Shown here: one piece after another, positions 52,354 through 62,144 of the stretch
Numbering within the stretch: the stretch's first letter is position 1
Layout of the letters: each line of letters begins with the position of its first letter
DNA from: Yoonia sp. F2084L
GTDB taxonomy: Bacteria; Pseudomonadota; Alphaproteobacteria; Rhodobacterales; Rhodobacteraceae
Assembly: GCF_023015625.1 (NCBI RefSeq)
Contig: NZ_JALKAH010000001.1
Coordinates: 620,001-684,000, forward strand
Length of the DNA stretch: 64,000 nt
Direction: 5' to 3'
Position numbers and translations under genes: made by a program
The notes under the pieces: model-generated
What the model saw: only the letters and a program-made list of their open reading frames with translations
What the model was told of the DNA's origin: nothing
Database searches by the model: none

Positions 52354-53070
52354 TTACTCCAGATGCAAATAGACGCGTCGGTTCTGACGGCCTTTCTTTT
52401 CGATCTTACCCAAGCGCACCTGCCCAATCTCGCTGGTGTTCGCGACGTGGGTGCCGCCACAAGGCTGCAAATCGGCTGTCTCGGCCCCGACCCCGATCCG
52501 CACAAGACGTATCTTGCCGCTGCCGCGTGGCGGCTGCACAGACATCGTTTTCACCAATTCCGGCTGCGCATCGAGATCCGCGTCGGTGATCCATTCGTCT
52601 GTCACCGCCATGTTACAGGCGATCAGGCGATTGAGGTCGTCTTCCAGCGCGGCCTTATCCTCGGGGGCGTCGGGCATATCAAAGTCCAAACGCCCCTTCT
52701 CTGCCCCGATGGCCCCGCCCGAAACAGGCAGCGGGATCACAACGGATAGCAGATGCAGTGCCGTGTGCACGCGCATGTGCCGATAGCGACGATCCCAGTT
52801 GAGGATCTGCGTTACCTTTTGCCCCACGTTGGGCAGACCGGCAGGTTCAGCGGGCACCAGCACGACAGTGCCGCCGTCGCCCTTAACGGTTGTCGCGATC
52901 TCAATCTCTCTGCCATCCCAACGCAACGTGCCGCTATCGCCGGGTTGTCCACCCGACGTGGGATAAAAGACCGTCCCGTTCAGTACGATCCCCCCTTCCG
53001 AGGTGATGGCCGTCACTTTGCCAATGGCTTCCTTGGCGTAAGGATCATCACGAAACATTAACTCGGTCAT
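52354..53070 (-). CDS. Alanyl-tRNA editing protein (AlaX-like)
   Basis: 238 residues. Free-standing editing domain that hydrolyses mischarged Ser- or Gly-tRNA(Ala). Early FYPTSGGQPGDSG, zinc ligands H102 and H106 (HTALH) and C204/H208 (CGGTH) are all present. Its start overlaps the stop of the mechanosensitive-channel gene by 4 bases, so it is co-translated with it. Confidence 0.95.
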   Translation of the reverse strand: MTELMFRDDPYAKEAIGKVTAITSEGGIVLNGTVFYPTSGGQPGDSGTLRWDGREIEIATTVKGDGGTVVLVPAEPAGLPNVGQKVTQILNWDRRYRHMRVHTALHLLSVVIPLPVSGGAIGAEKGRLDFDMPDAPEDKAALEDDLNRLIACNMAVTDEWITDADLDAQPELVKTMSVQPPRGSGKIRLVRIGVGAETADLQPCGGTHVANTSEIGQVRLGKIEKKGRQNRRVYLHLE

Positions 53071-55385
53071 TTGGCGGGCGTTTCCTTCAATACTTCGGGG
53101 TTACGCAACCAGATATCACGCTGGGCAAACGGTATTTCAATGCCGGCAGCGGCGAATTCTTTTGCAATCGCATGGTTCATCTCGGATTTCGTCACGAGCA
53201 CGTAATTCACATCACGCAAGATCGCCCGGATCTCAAAATCAAGCGAATCCGCGCCAAACCCCTGGAACAAGATCGTAGGTGGCGGCGACATCACGACCAA
53301 AGGATGCGCCTCAGCGATACCGCGCAAAATCTCGGTCACTTTATCGACGTCAGTGCCATAAGCCACACCCACCGGCACGATCACACGGCCCACCAGATTG
53401 CCGCGGGTCCAGTTTGTCACCTGTCCACTGACCAGATCCGCGTTGGGGATGATGACATCGGTACGATCAAACGTCTCAATCCGGGTCGAGCGCACTGAAA
53501 TCGCACGCACATAGCCCATTTGGCCACCCACCTCGATCCAGTCGCCTTCACTAACGGGGCGTTCGATCAACAAGATGATGCCAGAGACGAAGTTCGAGAC
53601 AATGTTTTGCAAGCCAAAACCAATACCCACCGATAACGCACCTGCCACAATCGCGAGGTTCGATAGATCAATGCCCGCGCTGGTAATCGCAACAATCGCC
53701 GCAAGGATGATACCAACATAGCCAAACCCCGCGACAATCGCGTTTTGGCCGCCCAGATCAAGCCGGGTGCGTGGCAGAACCGATTTACGCAAGGTACTTT
53801 GGATAAAGCGGGTCAGTAAGTAACCCACGGCAAAAACGGCCGCGAAGGCCAGAAAATCAGTCGGTGAAATCCGCGTATCGCCAAGGGCGAACCCCTCACG
53901 GAACCGGGCCCAGAGTTCAGTCAGGTCATCAACGCGGGCGCCCCAGATTAACGCAAACACAGGCAAGCTCAGAAGATACAGGACAAAGCTGACAAACACG
54001 GGGATCAGCGCATAGATGCCGCGAAAATCGTCTTCGTTTTCCGGGGTGCGCGTCAGGTCATGCACGATACGCTGCAGCAGGAACAAAACTGCGATCAAAG
54101 CCACCGACAAGATTGACGGGATCAAAAGTGCTATCCCCGCCGCCGTATATCCGAAAGCTGCAATCACCGGGGCGGCTACGGCCACAACGGTACAGAAACG
54201 GCCAATAAACCCGCGGGTGCGTCCGGCCGATACTGCGCCATCCGCCCGCTCTTGCGGTTTGGTTGCGATGACCCGGCCCAGACGCCAGAACAGCAATCCC
54301 AATAGCACCAAGAAAGGCCACTCAAACGCAGCCTCCGCGCCTTCTGAAAGCTCCATGGTGCGCAACCCGGAGCCAACCAATGTGACGACCGCCAGCACCC
54401 ATGCGATGGCACTGCTGTACCGCCTGCCCGATGCCCGTGTCTGATCATCATAACCCAAATAACCCGACTTCGCACCCATCGGAAACACATGACGCGACAG
54501 CCACCAGCCAAAAATGACAAATGCCCCCGCGACAGGTATCGCGTCCACAACGTCACCGCCGCGCAAGCCGAATATATCAAGGGACACCAAGGCCTCTGTC
54601 AGTGCCAGAAGCCCGATCAGCGGTACGACAATCTGTATCAGAGAGAGCAAGAACAGTGTCAGAGGACGCCAGCGGGTCGGACGTTCTGCCAAACGCGCAC
54701 GCCAGCGCGTCACCAACCTTAGGCCTGCTCCCATTAAGCCAATACCGACGATCAGCAACACAAGCACACGTGGTAAGGCCTGCCAAAGCTGCCCTGATAG
54801 CAGTTTGACACCAAAACCTGCACCGATTTCAACGCCAATGACCTCAATCAACGCCCAAACGGCCGCAACTGCCGCGCCCAAATGCGTCGGGTTCAGCGGC
54901 GATGGTCCCCGCACCGTCAACTGATCGGTCTGTCGTTGCAGGGATTGCGCGTCAAATTCTCCGATCAACCCATTGGCACGCGCGAAAGCCTCTTGCGCCA
55001 ATAAGCGCGGTGCCATCAATTCACGGCGTTGATTTTCCAAGGCGGCACGACGCGTCGCGACAGCGGGTGCGTCTTCACCGCCTTCTGGCACAGGCCCCAA
55101 TGCGGCCAGTTGCGCATCGACCGTCGCCAACCGACCTGCGTTGACTTCTGATTCTGCCAAAAAACGATCACGCCAGACAACAAGTTCAGCCCGTAACCGG
55201 CTGATAGCGAACAAAGATGCATCGTCACGGGCAGCCAAGTCCTCGGCCCGCTGCGCAAGCCGCTCAAACGAGGTTTCCTCAGGCCCAGTCGCAACAGCAT
55301 CCGGGATGGCCTGTGCGTGTAGCGCAAGAGGCATCCAAGCCGCGCAGAGCCCGAGCATCCAAACTGCAATGAAACGCCGGATCAT
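53067..55385 (-). CDS. DUF3772 / MscS-type mechanosensitive channel
   Basis: 772 residues: signal peptide (MIRRFIAVWMLGLCAAWMPLALHAQ), a periplasmic helical DUF3772 domain, about ten spans, and the MscS core near the end (LAIVAGALSVGIGFGLQNIV; ERPVSEGDWIEVGGQMGYV). It probably senses membrane tension through the pore-lining helix. Overlaps cysK by 4 bases and the AlaX gene by 4 bases. Confidence 0.93.
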   Translation of the reverse strand: MIRRFIAVWMLGLCAAWMPLALHAQAIPDAVATGPEETSFERLAQRAEDLAARDDASLFAISRLRAELVVWRDRFLAESEVNAGRLATVDAQLAALGPVPEGGEDAPAVATRRAALENQRRELMAPRLLAQEAFARANGLIGEFDAQSLQRQTDQLTVRGPSPLNPTHLGAAVAAVWALIEVIGVEIGAGFGVKLLSGQLWQALPRVLVLLIVGIGLMGAGLRLVTRWRARLAERPTRWRPLTLFLLSLIQIVVPLIGLLALTEALVSLDIFGLRGGDVVDAIPVAGAFVIFGWWLSRHVFPMGAKSGYLGYDDQTRASGRRYSSAIAWVLAVVTLVGSGLRTMELSEGAEAAFEWPFLVLLGLLFWRLGRVIATKPQERADGAVSAGRTRGFIGRFCTVVAVAAPVIAAFGYTAAGIALLIPSILSVALIAVLFLLQRIVHDLTRTPENEDDFRGIYALIPVFVSFVLYLLSLPVFALIWGARVDDLTELWARFREGFALGDTRISPTDFLAFAAVFAVGYLLTRFIQSTLRKSVLPRTRLDLGGQNAIVAGFGYVGIILAAIVAITSAGIDLSNLAIVAGALSVGIGFGLQNIVSNFVSGIILLIERPVSEGDWIEVGGQMGYVRAISVRSTRIETFDRTDVIIPNADLVSGQVTNWTRGNLVGRVIVPVGVAYGTDVDKVTEILRGIAEAHPLVVMSPPPTILFQGFGADSLDFEIRAILRDVNYVLVTKSEMNHAIAKEFAAAGIEIPFAQRDIWLRNPEVLKETPAK

Positions 55386-56410
55386 TCGTCCTCAAAAACC
55401 GTTGGTACATCAACCTCAGCCTCAAGCCATTCTGGCACGGGCAGTCCCTTTTCGCGCAGGAATGCTGGATTGAAGATTTTCGACTGATAGCGCGTGCCAT
55501 AATCGCACAGGATCGTCACAATCGTGTGCCCCGGCCCCATATCGCGGGCCAAACGTATCGCACCTGCGATATTGATGCCTGTTGAGCCGCCCATGCACAG
55601 CCCTTCGTGCTGCAGCAGATCAAAGATGATTGGCAATGCCTCTGCATCGGGGACCTTATAGGCGAAATCAGGGGTGAAACCTTCTAGGTTGGCGGTGATC
55701 CGTCCTTGCCCGATGCCTTCACTGATCGAATTACCCGCAGGCGGGACGTCATTGGTATATAGTTTATAAAGTCCGGACCCATCAGGGTCTGTCAGACCAA
55801 CCTTGACGCCTTTAGGCTGTAACACCTGCCCCACACCAGCCAATGTCCCGCCAGAGCCACAGGCACAGGTGAAGCCATCGACCTTGCCCTCGGTTTGTTC
55901 CCAAATCTCGGGTCCCGTCGTTTCAATATGCGCTTGCCGATTAGCGGTGTTGTCAAACTGATTTGCCCAGACAGCGCCGTTGGGTTCGGTCTTGTTCAGT
56001 TCGACCGCCAAACGGGCCGAATACTTCACGTAGTTGTTGGGATTAGCGTAAGGCACCGCTGGCACTTCGACCAGCTGGGCCCCGGCCACGCGGATCATGT
56101 CCTTCTTTTCCTGGCTTTGCGTCTCAGGAATGACGATCACGGTCTTAAAGCCCATCGAGGCACCCACCAGCGCCAAACCGATCCCGGTATTGCCTGCGGT
56201 GCCTTCCACAATCGTGCCACCCGGTTTCAGATCACCGCGCGCAATGGCATCTTTGATCATGAAAAGGGCGGCCCGGTCCTTGACCGATTGACCTGGGTTC
56301 AGGAACTCTGCCTTGCCTAGTATGGTGCAACCGGTCGCTTCGGATGCGGCGCGTAGTTTTATCAAGGGCGTGTTGCCAACGGCATCTGCAAGGTCAGCTT
56401 TGATTGTCAT
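55382..56410 (-). CDS. cysK: Cysteine synthase A
   Basis: O-acetylserine sulfhydrylase, 342 residues, PLP lysine K44 (PGQSVKDRAA), phosphate loop EGTAGNTGIG and GSGGTLAGVG. The C-terminal part is longer than E. coli CysK. Start at ATG 56410 with AAAGGG upstream. In Rhodobacter sphaeroides trgA-trgB-cysK form a locus for high-level tellurite resistance; the same order is kept here. Confidence 0.95.
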   Translation of the reverse strand: MTIKADLADAVGNTPLIKLRAASEATGCTILGKAEFLNPGQSVKDRAALFMIKDAIARGDLKPGGTIVEGTAGNTGIGLALVGASMGFKTVIVIPETQSQEKKDMIRVAGAQLVEVPAVPYANPNNYVKYSARLAVELNKTEPNGAVWANQFDNTANRQAHIETTGPEIWEQTEGKVDGFTCACGSGGTLAGVGQVLQPKGVKVGLTDPDGSGLYKLYTNDVPPAGNSISEGIGQGRITANLEGFTPDFAYKVPDAEALPIIFDLLQHEGLCMGGSTGINIAGAIRLARDMGPGHTIVTILCDYGTRYQSKIFNPAFLREKGLPVPEWLEAEVDVPTVFEDE

Positions 56411-56478
56411 GTCACGGCCCTTTCGTTCTTTTATAACTGTGTAGGACTGCACTGGCGCGACATCAAGGCATCAAAGGA

Positions 56479-57594
56479 TCAGACCAAGGTCTGCAAACGC
56501 GCTTTGTGCCGCAAAACCCAGTAGAGCAGATAAAGCGCGGGGCCCGTGGCAATCTCACCACTGTCGGCCAATGTCATCGCATCGTCAAAGGACATCGGGT
56601 GCAGACGTAAATCTTCACCCTCATCAGGCAGCCCGCCAAGGTAGGGGTCTGTCTGAGGCAGATCGCAAAGGCCAACATAGGTATAGAAATAATCTGTCGA
56701 TGCTCCCGGTGAAACATAGAATGACCCTGCCGGTTCCAGAACCTTAACGTCGAGCGCGGCCTCCTCGCGGCACTCGCGCAGGGCGGCCTGTTCAGGCGCT
56801 TCGCGGGCATCAACGATCCCGGCCACGGGTTCCAGCATCCAAGGGTTTGGATCATGACGCAGCCGCGGCCCAAGGCGCGCCTGTTCCACAAAAAGCACGC
56901 GGTCGCGCGCGGCGTCATAAGGCAGAACAATCGCGGCATCTATGCCGATAAAACCCTCACGTTCATGCGGCACAGACTGTCCGCTGGCAAATGTCCGATG
57001 CGAGACGTCAACATTTTGAAACCGAAAGAACTGACCGTGTGGTGGGCGTGCTTTCAGGATTGGGAAATCGGCAGGCTGCGCCTGATAGCGCGTGGTCGCC
57101 GGACCAGCCTTGGCACGGTGCTTTGACCATGCGCGCGCCTCAATCATAGGCCACATGGAGCGCAACTGCGCCTGCGATGGCAGCGGATCATGAGAGAATA
57201 GCTCTGTTGCCGCCAGTAACGCCGGGGCAAGATGATCGGCCTCCCAATCGGCCAAAGACCAAGGGGACGGGTCAGCCGCAATGTCGGGGGGCGGCATATA
57301 GCATTTAGCCGTGCGCGGCCCGCTAGCTGTTAAAACGGTGACATCTTCCAGCGTGTAGCCAAATGCGCCTTCATAGAGGTCGAGCCGGGCGCATTGCGCC
57401 TCTGTCACGTCTTGCCAAATAATCCCGTTAGCACCAGCACCCTGCTCGCGTGAAATGAACGGCACAACGTTATCAGCAACTGTATGAACGGCGAAATCTG
57501 GCAAGGATGCCGGTATCGCAACCCATTGCCCTGATCCCGCGACAGCCGTCATCAGATCACGTGCACGCAACGTCCCATAAACAAAAAGATCCAT
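56479..57594 (-). CDS. trgB: TrgB: gamma-glutamylcyclotransferase-like domain fused to a NUDIX hydrolase
   Basis: 371 residues, two domains. Residues 1 to about 110 are AIG2/GGCT-like (MDLFVYGTLRARDLM, with E75 in LDLYEGAFGY as the catalytic acid). Residues from about 200 are an ADP-ribose pyrophosphatase-type NUDIX domain with Nudix box G259 to L281; its glycine near the end is replaced by alanine (REEAAL), the rest fits. Fits TrgB of the R. sphaeroides tellurite locus. It lies 3 bases after trgA and 68 bases before cysK. Confidence 0.9.
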   Translation of the reverse strand: MDLFVYGTLRARDLMTAVAGSGQWVAIPASLPDFAVHTVADNVVPFISREQGAGANGIIWQDVTEAQCARLDLYEGAFGYTLEDVTVLTASGPRTAKCYMPPPDIAADPSPWSLADWEADHLAPALLAATELFSHDPLPSQAQLRSMWPMIEARAWSKHRAKAGPATTRYQAQPADFPILKARPPHGQFFRFQNVDVSHRTFASGQSVPHEREGFIGIDAAIVLPYDAARDRVLFVEQARLGPRLRHDPNPWMLEPVAGIVDAREAPEQAALRECREEAALDVKVLEPAGSFYVSPGASTDYFYTYVGLCDLPQTDPYLGGLPDEGEDLRLHPMSFDDAMTLADSGEIATGPALYLLYWVLRHKARLQTLV

Positions 57595-57597
57595 GAT

Positions 57598-58038
57598 CTA
57601 GGGGTAACGCTGTCCAAAGAATTCAGTGAACCAGGCACAAATGACGCTGCCGACCAGCAAGGTCGCGATCAACGTGAAATCATAGAAATACACGGCGAAT
57701 TCGAGCATGAGACTAAATATACCGACAATAGCGTCCATTGGCCCATCATACCGCAACCGCATCGCATTTGAGATCATCTGGTTAAATGCCACAACGAACA
57801 ATGCGCAAAACCCCAAAGCAAATGCGCAGGTCAATCCGACACCCATAGCCGCGTTGTAGCCATTTCCTGCGCGGCTTCCGCAGATTTTCCAACCAATGAT
57901 CAAACCGATGAAAGCATTGGCAGGCAGCCAAAAGTCCGGTGCATTGGCCTCAGGGAAAAGCTCGACCGAAATGCCACCAAGATACCACCCGAACAAGGCG
58001 AAAATCACGGCCCCGGCAAGGCGTCCTGCTGTCGGCAT
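57598..58038 (-). CDS. trgA: TrgA, tellurite-resistance-associated membrane protein
   Basis: 146 residues, four hydrophobic spans (AGAVIFALFGWYLGGISV; PANAFIGLIIGWKIC; GVGLTCAFALGFCALFVVAF; FTLIATLLVGSVICAWF). Matches the TrgA family. Mechanism unknown. First gene of trgA-trgB-cysK, 36 bases after cfa on the same strand. Confidence 0.88.
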   Translation of the reverse strand: MPTAGRLAGAVIFALFGWYLGGISVELFPEANAPDFWLPANAFIGLIIGWKICGSRAGNGYNAAMGVGLTCAFALGFCALFVVAFNQMISNAMRLRYDGPMDAIVGIFSLMLEFAVYFYDFTLIATLLVGSVICAWFTEFFGQRYP

Positions 58039-58074
58039 AACTTGCGTCCCTCATTTTGACGCGCGCGGCCTCGT

Positions 58075-59301
58075 TCAAGCGGTCCGCGTCACGGTAATCT
58101 GCGTTACGTCGCAGTTTCGGCTATCAAATGTCGCGGCACAAGAGGTCAGATAAAAATCCCACATCCGCTTGAAGCGGTCATCAAAGCCCAAGGCAGCAAC
58201 CTGATCCCATTTTTCATTGAATGTCTCATGCCAGCGGCGCAACGTCAGCCCGTAGCTTTTGCCAAACTCGATAGATCCAGATACATTTAGTCCAGCCTTT
58301 TCAACCTCTTGCCGTAGAACGCTTGGGCTGGGCAGCATCCCACCGGGGAAGATATACTTCTGAATGAAGTCCACACCTTTGCGGTAGCTTTCAAAGCGTT
58401 CGTCCTTCACCGTGATAATCTGAAGTGTTGCGTGTTTGCCCGGTTTCAGACGTTCACGCACCGTTTCAAAGTATGTGGGCCAGTATTGTTCGCCCACGGC
58501 CTCGAACATCTCGATGCTGGCGATGCCGTCATAGACGCCCTTTTCATCACGGTAATCCTGCATCTTGATCTCAACCATATCAGACAGACCGGCCTTGGAC
58601 ATGCGTGCGACCGCATAGTCGTGCTGTTCCTGACTGATCGTCAGCCCGGTTACCTTGATCCCGCGCTCTTTCGCGGCGTATTCGGCAAAACCGCCCCAGC
58701 CGCAGCCGATTTCAAGCACATGGTCACCCGCTTTGGCCCCCATCTGGTCAACCATGCTGGCGTATTTTGCAATCTGCGCGGCTTCCGTGCTTTCCTGACC
58801 GGTTTCAAAAATCGCGGATGAATAGGTCATCGTGTCGTCAAGCCACAGGCCGTAGAATTCATTACCCAGATCATAGTGATAGCTGATGTTCTTGCGCGCT
58901 TGGGTTTTGGAGTTGCGCTGCATCCAAAACCGCAGCCGCTCATAGGCGCGGATCAGACGTTGCGCAGGAAACCCGTCATAGATGTGATCGGCATCATCAT
59001 GCATAAAGTCCATCACGGCCATCAAATCGGGGGTGGTCCACCAGCCGTCCAGATAAGCCTCTGAAAACCCCATGTCGCCCTCACGCACCGTGCGCGCAAA
59101 CAGATCATCATTGTGCACATGTACCTCAGCCACATACCCAGGCTCTGAGCCCTCTGCGCGAAAATGGCGGCCGTCGGGCAGAATGATATCCACCCGGCCT
59201 TTGCTCAGGTGTTTGATCTGATCAAAGACTCGCGCAAAGTATCGTGGCAACCCGGTTTGCCCGTCAGTACTTGTTAAGATCATCTGTGTTCCCGTTGTCA
59301 T
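58075..59301 (-). CDS. cfa: Cyclopropane-fatty-acyl-phospholipid synthase
   Basis: 408-residue SAM-dependent enzyme that adds a methylene bridge to unsaturated acyl chains of membrane lipids. Motif I VLEIGCGWGGFAEYAA, then GLTISQEQHDYA, and ISYHYDLGNEFYGLWLDDTM before it. Two possible starts (59301, 59283), both with ribosome-binding sequences. A perfect CtrA-type site lies 32 bases upstream. Directly upstream of trgA, so co-transcription with the tellurite locus is possible. Confidence 0.94.
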   Translation of the reverse strand: MTTGTQMILTSTDGQTGLPRYFARVFDQIKHLSKGRVDIILPDGRHFRAEGSEPGYVAEVHVHNDDLFARTVREGDMGFSEAYLDGWWTTPDLMAVMDFMHDDADHIYDGFPAQRLIRAYERLRFWMQRNSKTQARKNISYHYDLGNEFYGLWLDDTMTYSSAIFETGQESTEAAQIAKYASMVDQMGAKAGDHVLEIGCGWGGFAEYAAKERGIKVTGLTISQEQHDYAVARMSKAGLSDMVEIKMQDYRDEKGVYDGIASIEMFEAVGEQYWPTYFETVRERLKPGKHATLQIITVKDERFESYRKGVDFIQKYIFPGGMLPSPSVLRQEVEKAGLNVSGSIEFGKSYGLTLRRWHETFNEKWDQVAALGFDDRFKRMWDFYLTSCAATFDSRNCDVTQITVTRTA

Positions 59302-59332
59302 ATCTTCCGTGGGACTTTGCAGCCCTCTACCC

Positions 59333-59348
59333 TTAAACCTTAATTAAC
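59333..59348 (+). promoter_or_regulatory. CtrA box upstream of cfa
   Basis: TTAA-ACCTTAA-TTAAC, exact match to TTAA-N7-TTAAC, 32-47 bases upstream of the cfa start. Confidence 0.5.
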
Positions 59349-59408
59349 TCTTGATACGTTGAAGTCACGGAAAACGTTCAAATTTTGCGATAACTGACCT
59401 TACGGCAC

Positions 59409-60827
59409 CTAGAAGCCGCGGTTCTGATACGCGTCCAGCGCCCTTTGACGTCCTACATCTGCGGGTACAATCGGATCGGGATAGCGATCCTGCGCGCTCA
59501 TTCCCCAGCTATGCGGGATCATATCATAATATGACAAGGCTGTCGCACTGGGGCTCTTGGTCCCTTCAGCAATCCATTTCTTGACGTAGGCGCGATCCTT
59601 ATCGAATTTATCCAACTGTGTGACCGGGTTGAACACCCGAAAGTACGGCGTCGCGTCCGGCCCCGACCCTGCTGACCACTGCCAACCCATCGCGTTACTG
59701 CATGGGTCCCAGTCAATCAGGCAATCAGCGAACCAGTCCAGCCCGATCTTCCAGTGACACAGCAAATGTTTCGTCAGATAGGACGCGACAATCATGCGCC
59801 CACGGTTATGCATCGTGCCTGTCACATACATCTCGCGCATGGCGGCATCGACAAAACGAATACCTGTGCGGCCTTGTTTCCATGCCAGTACCTCGGGGTG
59901 GTGTTCATCGGTATTCCACGGGAAAGCATCCCAATCTTCCTTCCAGTTCCCGCTGACAATGCGCGGTGTGTGAAAGGCCAGATGATAGGCAAACTCGCGC
60001 CAGACCAATTCTTTCAAAAACGTCTCGGCGTCGCTTTTGCCGTCATGCAATGCCCGCCAACCCGCGTGCCAGCACTTGCGCGGGCTGATTTCGCCGTAGG
60101 TCAGGTTCTCGGACAGGCCCGAGGTACCGTCGACAGCAGGTAGGTCGCGGTTCTTAACGTAACTGGCAACGTCATTTGCAATAAACGCGCCCAACCTGTG
60201 CGAGGCCGCGCTTTCGCCGACAGTACAATGGCTTTTAAGGATGTCTGCACCACGTTGCATGGCGGCGTCCATCTGCCAGTCTGCAAGGTCGTCAGACGCC
60301 GGCCAAGCATCGGGCGCCGGGATGCTGCCCGGCGTCGGCAAGGCCGCAGGCACATCATTGCCGCGCACAGATTTCCACATCGGAGTGTAGACTTTGTAGA
60401 AACCGCCTGTCTTTGTTTCCACCGTCCAAGGCTCAAACAGCACATGGCCTTTGAAGCTGTCGGCAACGACACCATCCTCTTTCAAAGCAGCCTTGACGGC
60501 CATATCCCGTTCTTTACCCGCAGGATCGTACTGACGCGACCAATAGACGGCCCCTCCCCCGGTTTCCTTTATCAGATCACGCAGCACAGTCAGCGCATCG
60601 CCACGGCGCAGTATCAGCTTGCTGCCCTTTTCCTCCAGCGACTTTGCCAAATCCTCGACCGAAAGACCCAACCGCATCTTGGGTGCCGCCCCAAGGCTTT
60701 CGGTCAGCTCATCGTGTATGAAAACCGGGATCACAGGGCGATACGCACCGCAAGCAGCGGTCAGCGCCTCGTGATCACCCAAGCGCAGATCGCGCCGGAA
60801 CCACATCAGAATGGGGGATTTGCTCAT
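59409..60827 (-). CDS. phrB: Deoxyribodipyrimidine photolyase
   Basis: 472 residues, class I CPD photolyase: antenna domain start MWFRRDLRLGDHEAL and FAD-binding signature QWSAGSGPDATPYFRVFNP with the tryptophan-rich segment (IDWDPCSNAMGW). Repairs UV dimers using blue light. The cysteine-desulfurase-like gene ends 30 bases upstream. Confidence 0.96.
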   Translation of the reverse strand: MSKSPILMWFRRDLRLGDHEALTAACGAYRPVIPVFIHDELTESLGAAPKMRLGLSVEDLAKSLEEKGSKLILRRGDALTVLRDLIKETGGGAVYWSRQYDPAGKERDMAVKAALKEDGVVADSFKGHVLFEPWTVETKTGGFYKVYTPMWKSVRGNDVPAALPTPGSIPAPDAWPASDDLADWQMDAAMQRGADILKSHCTVGESAASHRLGAFIANDVASYVKNRDLPAVDGTSGLSENLTYGEISPRKCWHAGWRALHDGKSDAETFLKELVWREFAYHLAFHTPRIVSGNWKEDWDAFPWNTDEHHPEVLAWKQGRTGIRFVDAAMREMYVTGTMHNRGRMIVASYLTKHLLCHWKIGLDWFADCLIDWDPCSNAMGWQWSAGSGPDATPYFRVFNPVTQLDKFDKDRAYVKKWIAEGTKSPSATALSYYDMIPHSWGMSAQDRYPDPIVPADVGRQRALDAYQNRGF

Positions 60828-60857
60828 CAGACCTCCGCGCAGGGCTACTTCGCCTGC

Positions 60858-62075
60858 TTATAAAACCTGATCTAGCGCCCCCATCAGCGCGTCAACCTCA
60901 TCCTTGGTGGTGTAATGCACGAAACTGACGCGCAGGACGCCTTTGGACAGGTCCACACCGACCGCAGACAACGGACGCTGCGCATAGAAATCACCGCCGC
61001 CTGCCATGATACCATGAGGTGCAAGTTTGGCCGCCGCTTCCTCTGCATCGGTTTCCAACGCCATTGCAACGGTGGGCGCACGGCGATGAGCGTCCGCAGG
61101 ACCGATGAGCCGGACCGAGTTCTTGGCCGACACATAATCCAGCAATGGCTGCAAGACTGCGACCTCGTGATCGCGCATCAGATCATGGGATTTGCGTGCA
61201 GCAGCAGCGCCCCTGCCACCGCCATGATGCGCAGACATCGCCTCAAAATAATCTGCCATACCGGCACTGGCTGCCACTTGGGCATGATCAGGCCCGGCAG
61301 GCGTGAACCGATAATATAGCGTATCACCGTTGAAATGGTGCCCTTGGTTCGGCAGTTCCATACCCCACTCCTCGCGGATCGCCATGATACCTTGGTGGGG
61401 GCCGTAGGTCTTGTAGGCGCTGAATAGATAGACATCACAGCCAAGCGCATCGACATCGGGAAAGCCATGCGGCGCATAAGAGACCCCATCCACAACGGTC
61501 CGGGCCCCTGCCGCCTGTGCCAGCTTGCAGATGCCCGCGACATCATTGATCGCGCCCACAACATTCGAACAATGCGGAAAGACAACAAGCGCCACGTTCT
61601 GTTCCAGCAGCGTCGCCAAGTCCTCAAGGTTTAGCTCACCTGTCTCGGGATCAATCTTCCATTCAACGACGGACACGCCCTCCTCCGCCAACCGGCGCCA
61701 AGGTCCACTGTTGGCTTCATGGTCCTGATTGGTCACCACAATGCTCTGCCCCGGCTTGATCCATTTGCGGACGGCCTGCGCCAATACATAGGTATTCTGC
61801 GTGGTTGAAGGACCAAAAGACAGCTCATGCGTTTTGACACCCAGCATTTCAGCCAACCTGCGGCGCGCCTCATCCATCTCTTCGCCACCCAACCGTGAGG
61901 CGTCGTAAGGTGCATAAGGCTGCACCTTCCGTTCGGTATAAAACCGGTGCAAACGGTCAATCACCGGACGGCAGGTGTAGGACCCGCCTGCGTTTTCAAA
62001 AAAGGCCTGACCTTGCAGGTCAGGAACGTCAAAGGCGGTGAATTGGGCGCGCACCCATGCGATATCTAGGTTCAT
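60858..62075 (-). CDS. Cysteine desulfurase-like class V aminotransferase
   Basis: 405 residues, PLP lysine in FSAYKTYGPHQG, cofactor region VVDGVSYAPHG and start GQAFFENAGGS. Matches the cysteine-desulfurase-like subgroup (TIGR01976 type) without a clear catalytic-loop cysteine at the NifS position, so true desulfurase activity is doubtful. Start at ATG 62075; a longer frame reaches 62123 but overlaps the upstream terminator. Confidence 0.88.
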   Translation of the reverse strand: MNLDIAWVRAQFTAFDVPDLQGQAFFENAGGSYTCRPVIDRLHRFYTERKVQPYAPYDASRLGGEEMDEARRRLAEMLGVKTHELSFGPSTTQNTYVLAQAVRKWIKPGQSIVVTNQDHEANSGPWRRLAEEGVSVVEWKIDPETGELNLEDLATLLEQNVALVVFPHCSNVVGAINDVAGICKLAQAAGARTVVDGVSYAPHGFPDVDALGCDVYLFSAYKTYGPHQGIMAIREEWGMELPNQGHHFNGDTLYYRFTPAGPDHAQVAASAGMADYFEAMSAHHGGGRGAAAARKSHDLMRDHEVAVLQPLLDYVSAKNSVRLIGPADAHRRAPTVAMALETDAEEAAAKLAPHGIMAGGGDFYAQRPLSAVGVDLSKGVLRVSFVHYTTKDEVDALMGALDQVL

Positions 62076-62090
62076 GCAGACATGGATACG

Positions 62091-62121
62091 AAAAAGGCCC
62101 CGATGCGCAAGCACCGGGGCC
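62091..62121 (-). terminator. Rho-independent terminator after the BCCT gene
   Basis: Minus strand GGCCCCG (62121-62115) pairs with CGGGGCC (62102-62096), then TTTTT. Confidence 0.92.
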
Positions 62122-62144
62122 AATCATTTGTCGGGGCGGTACCG

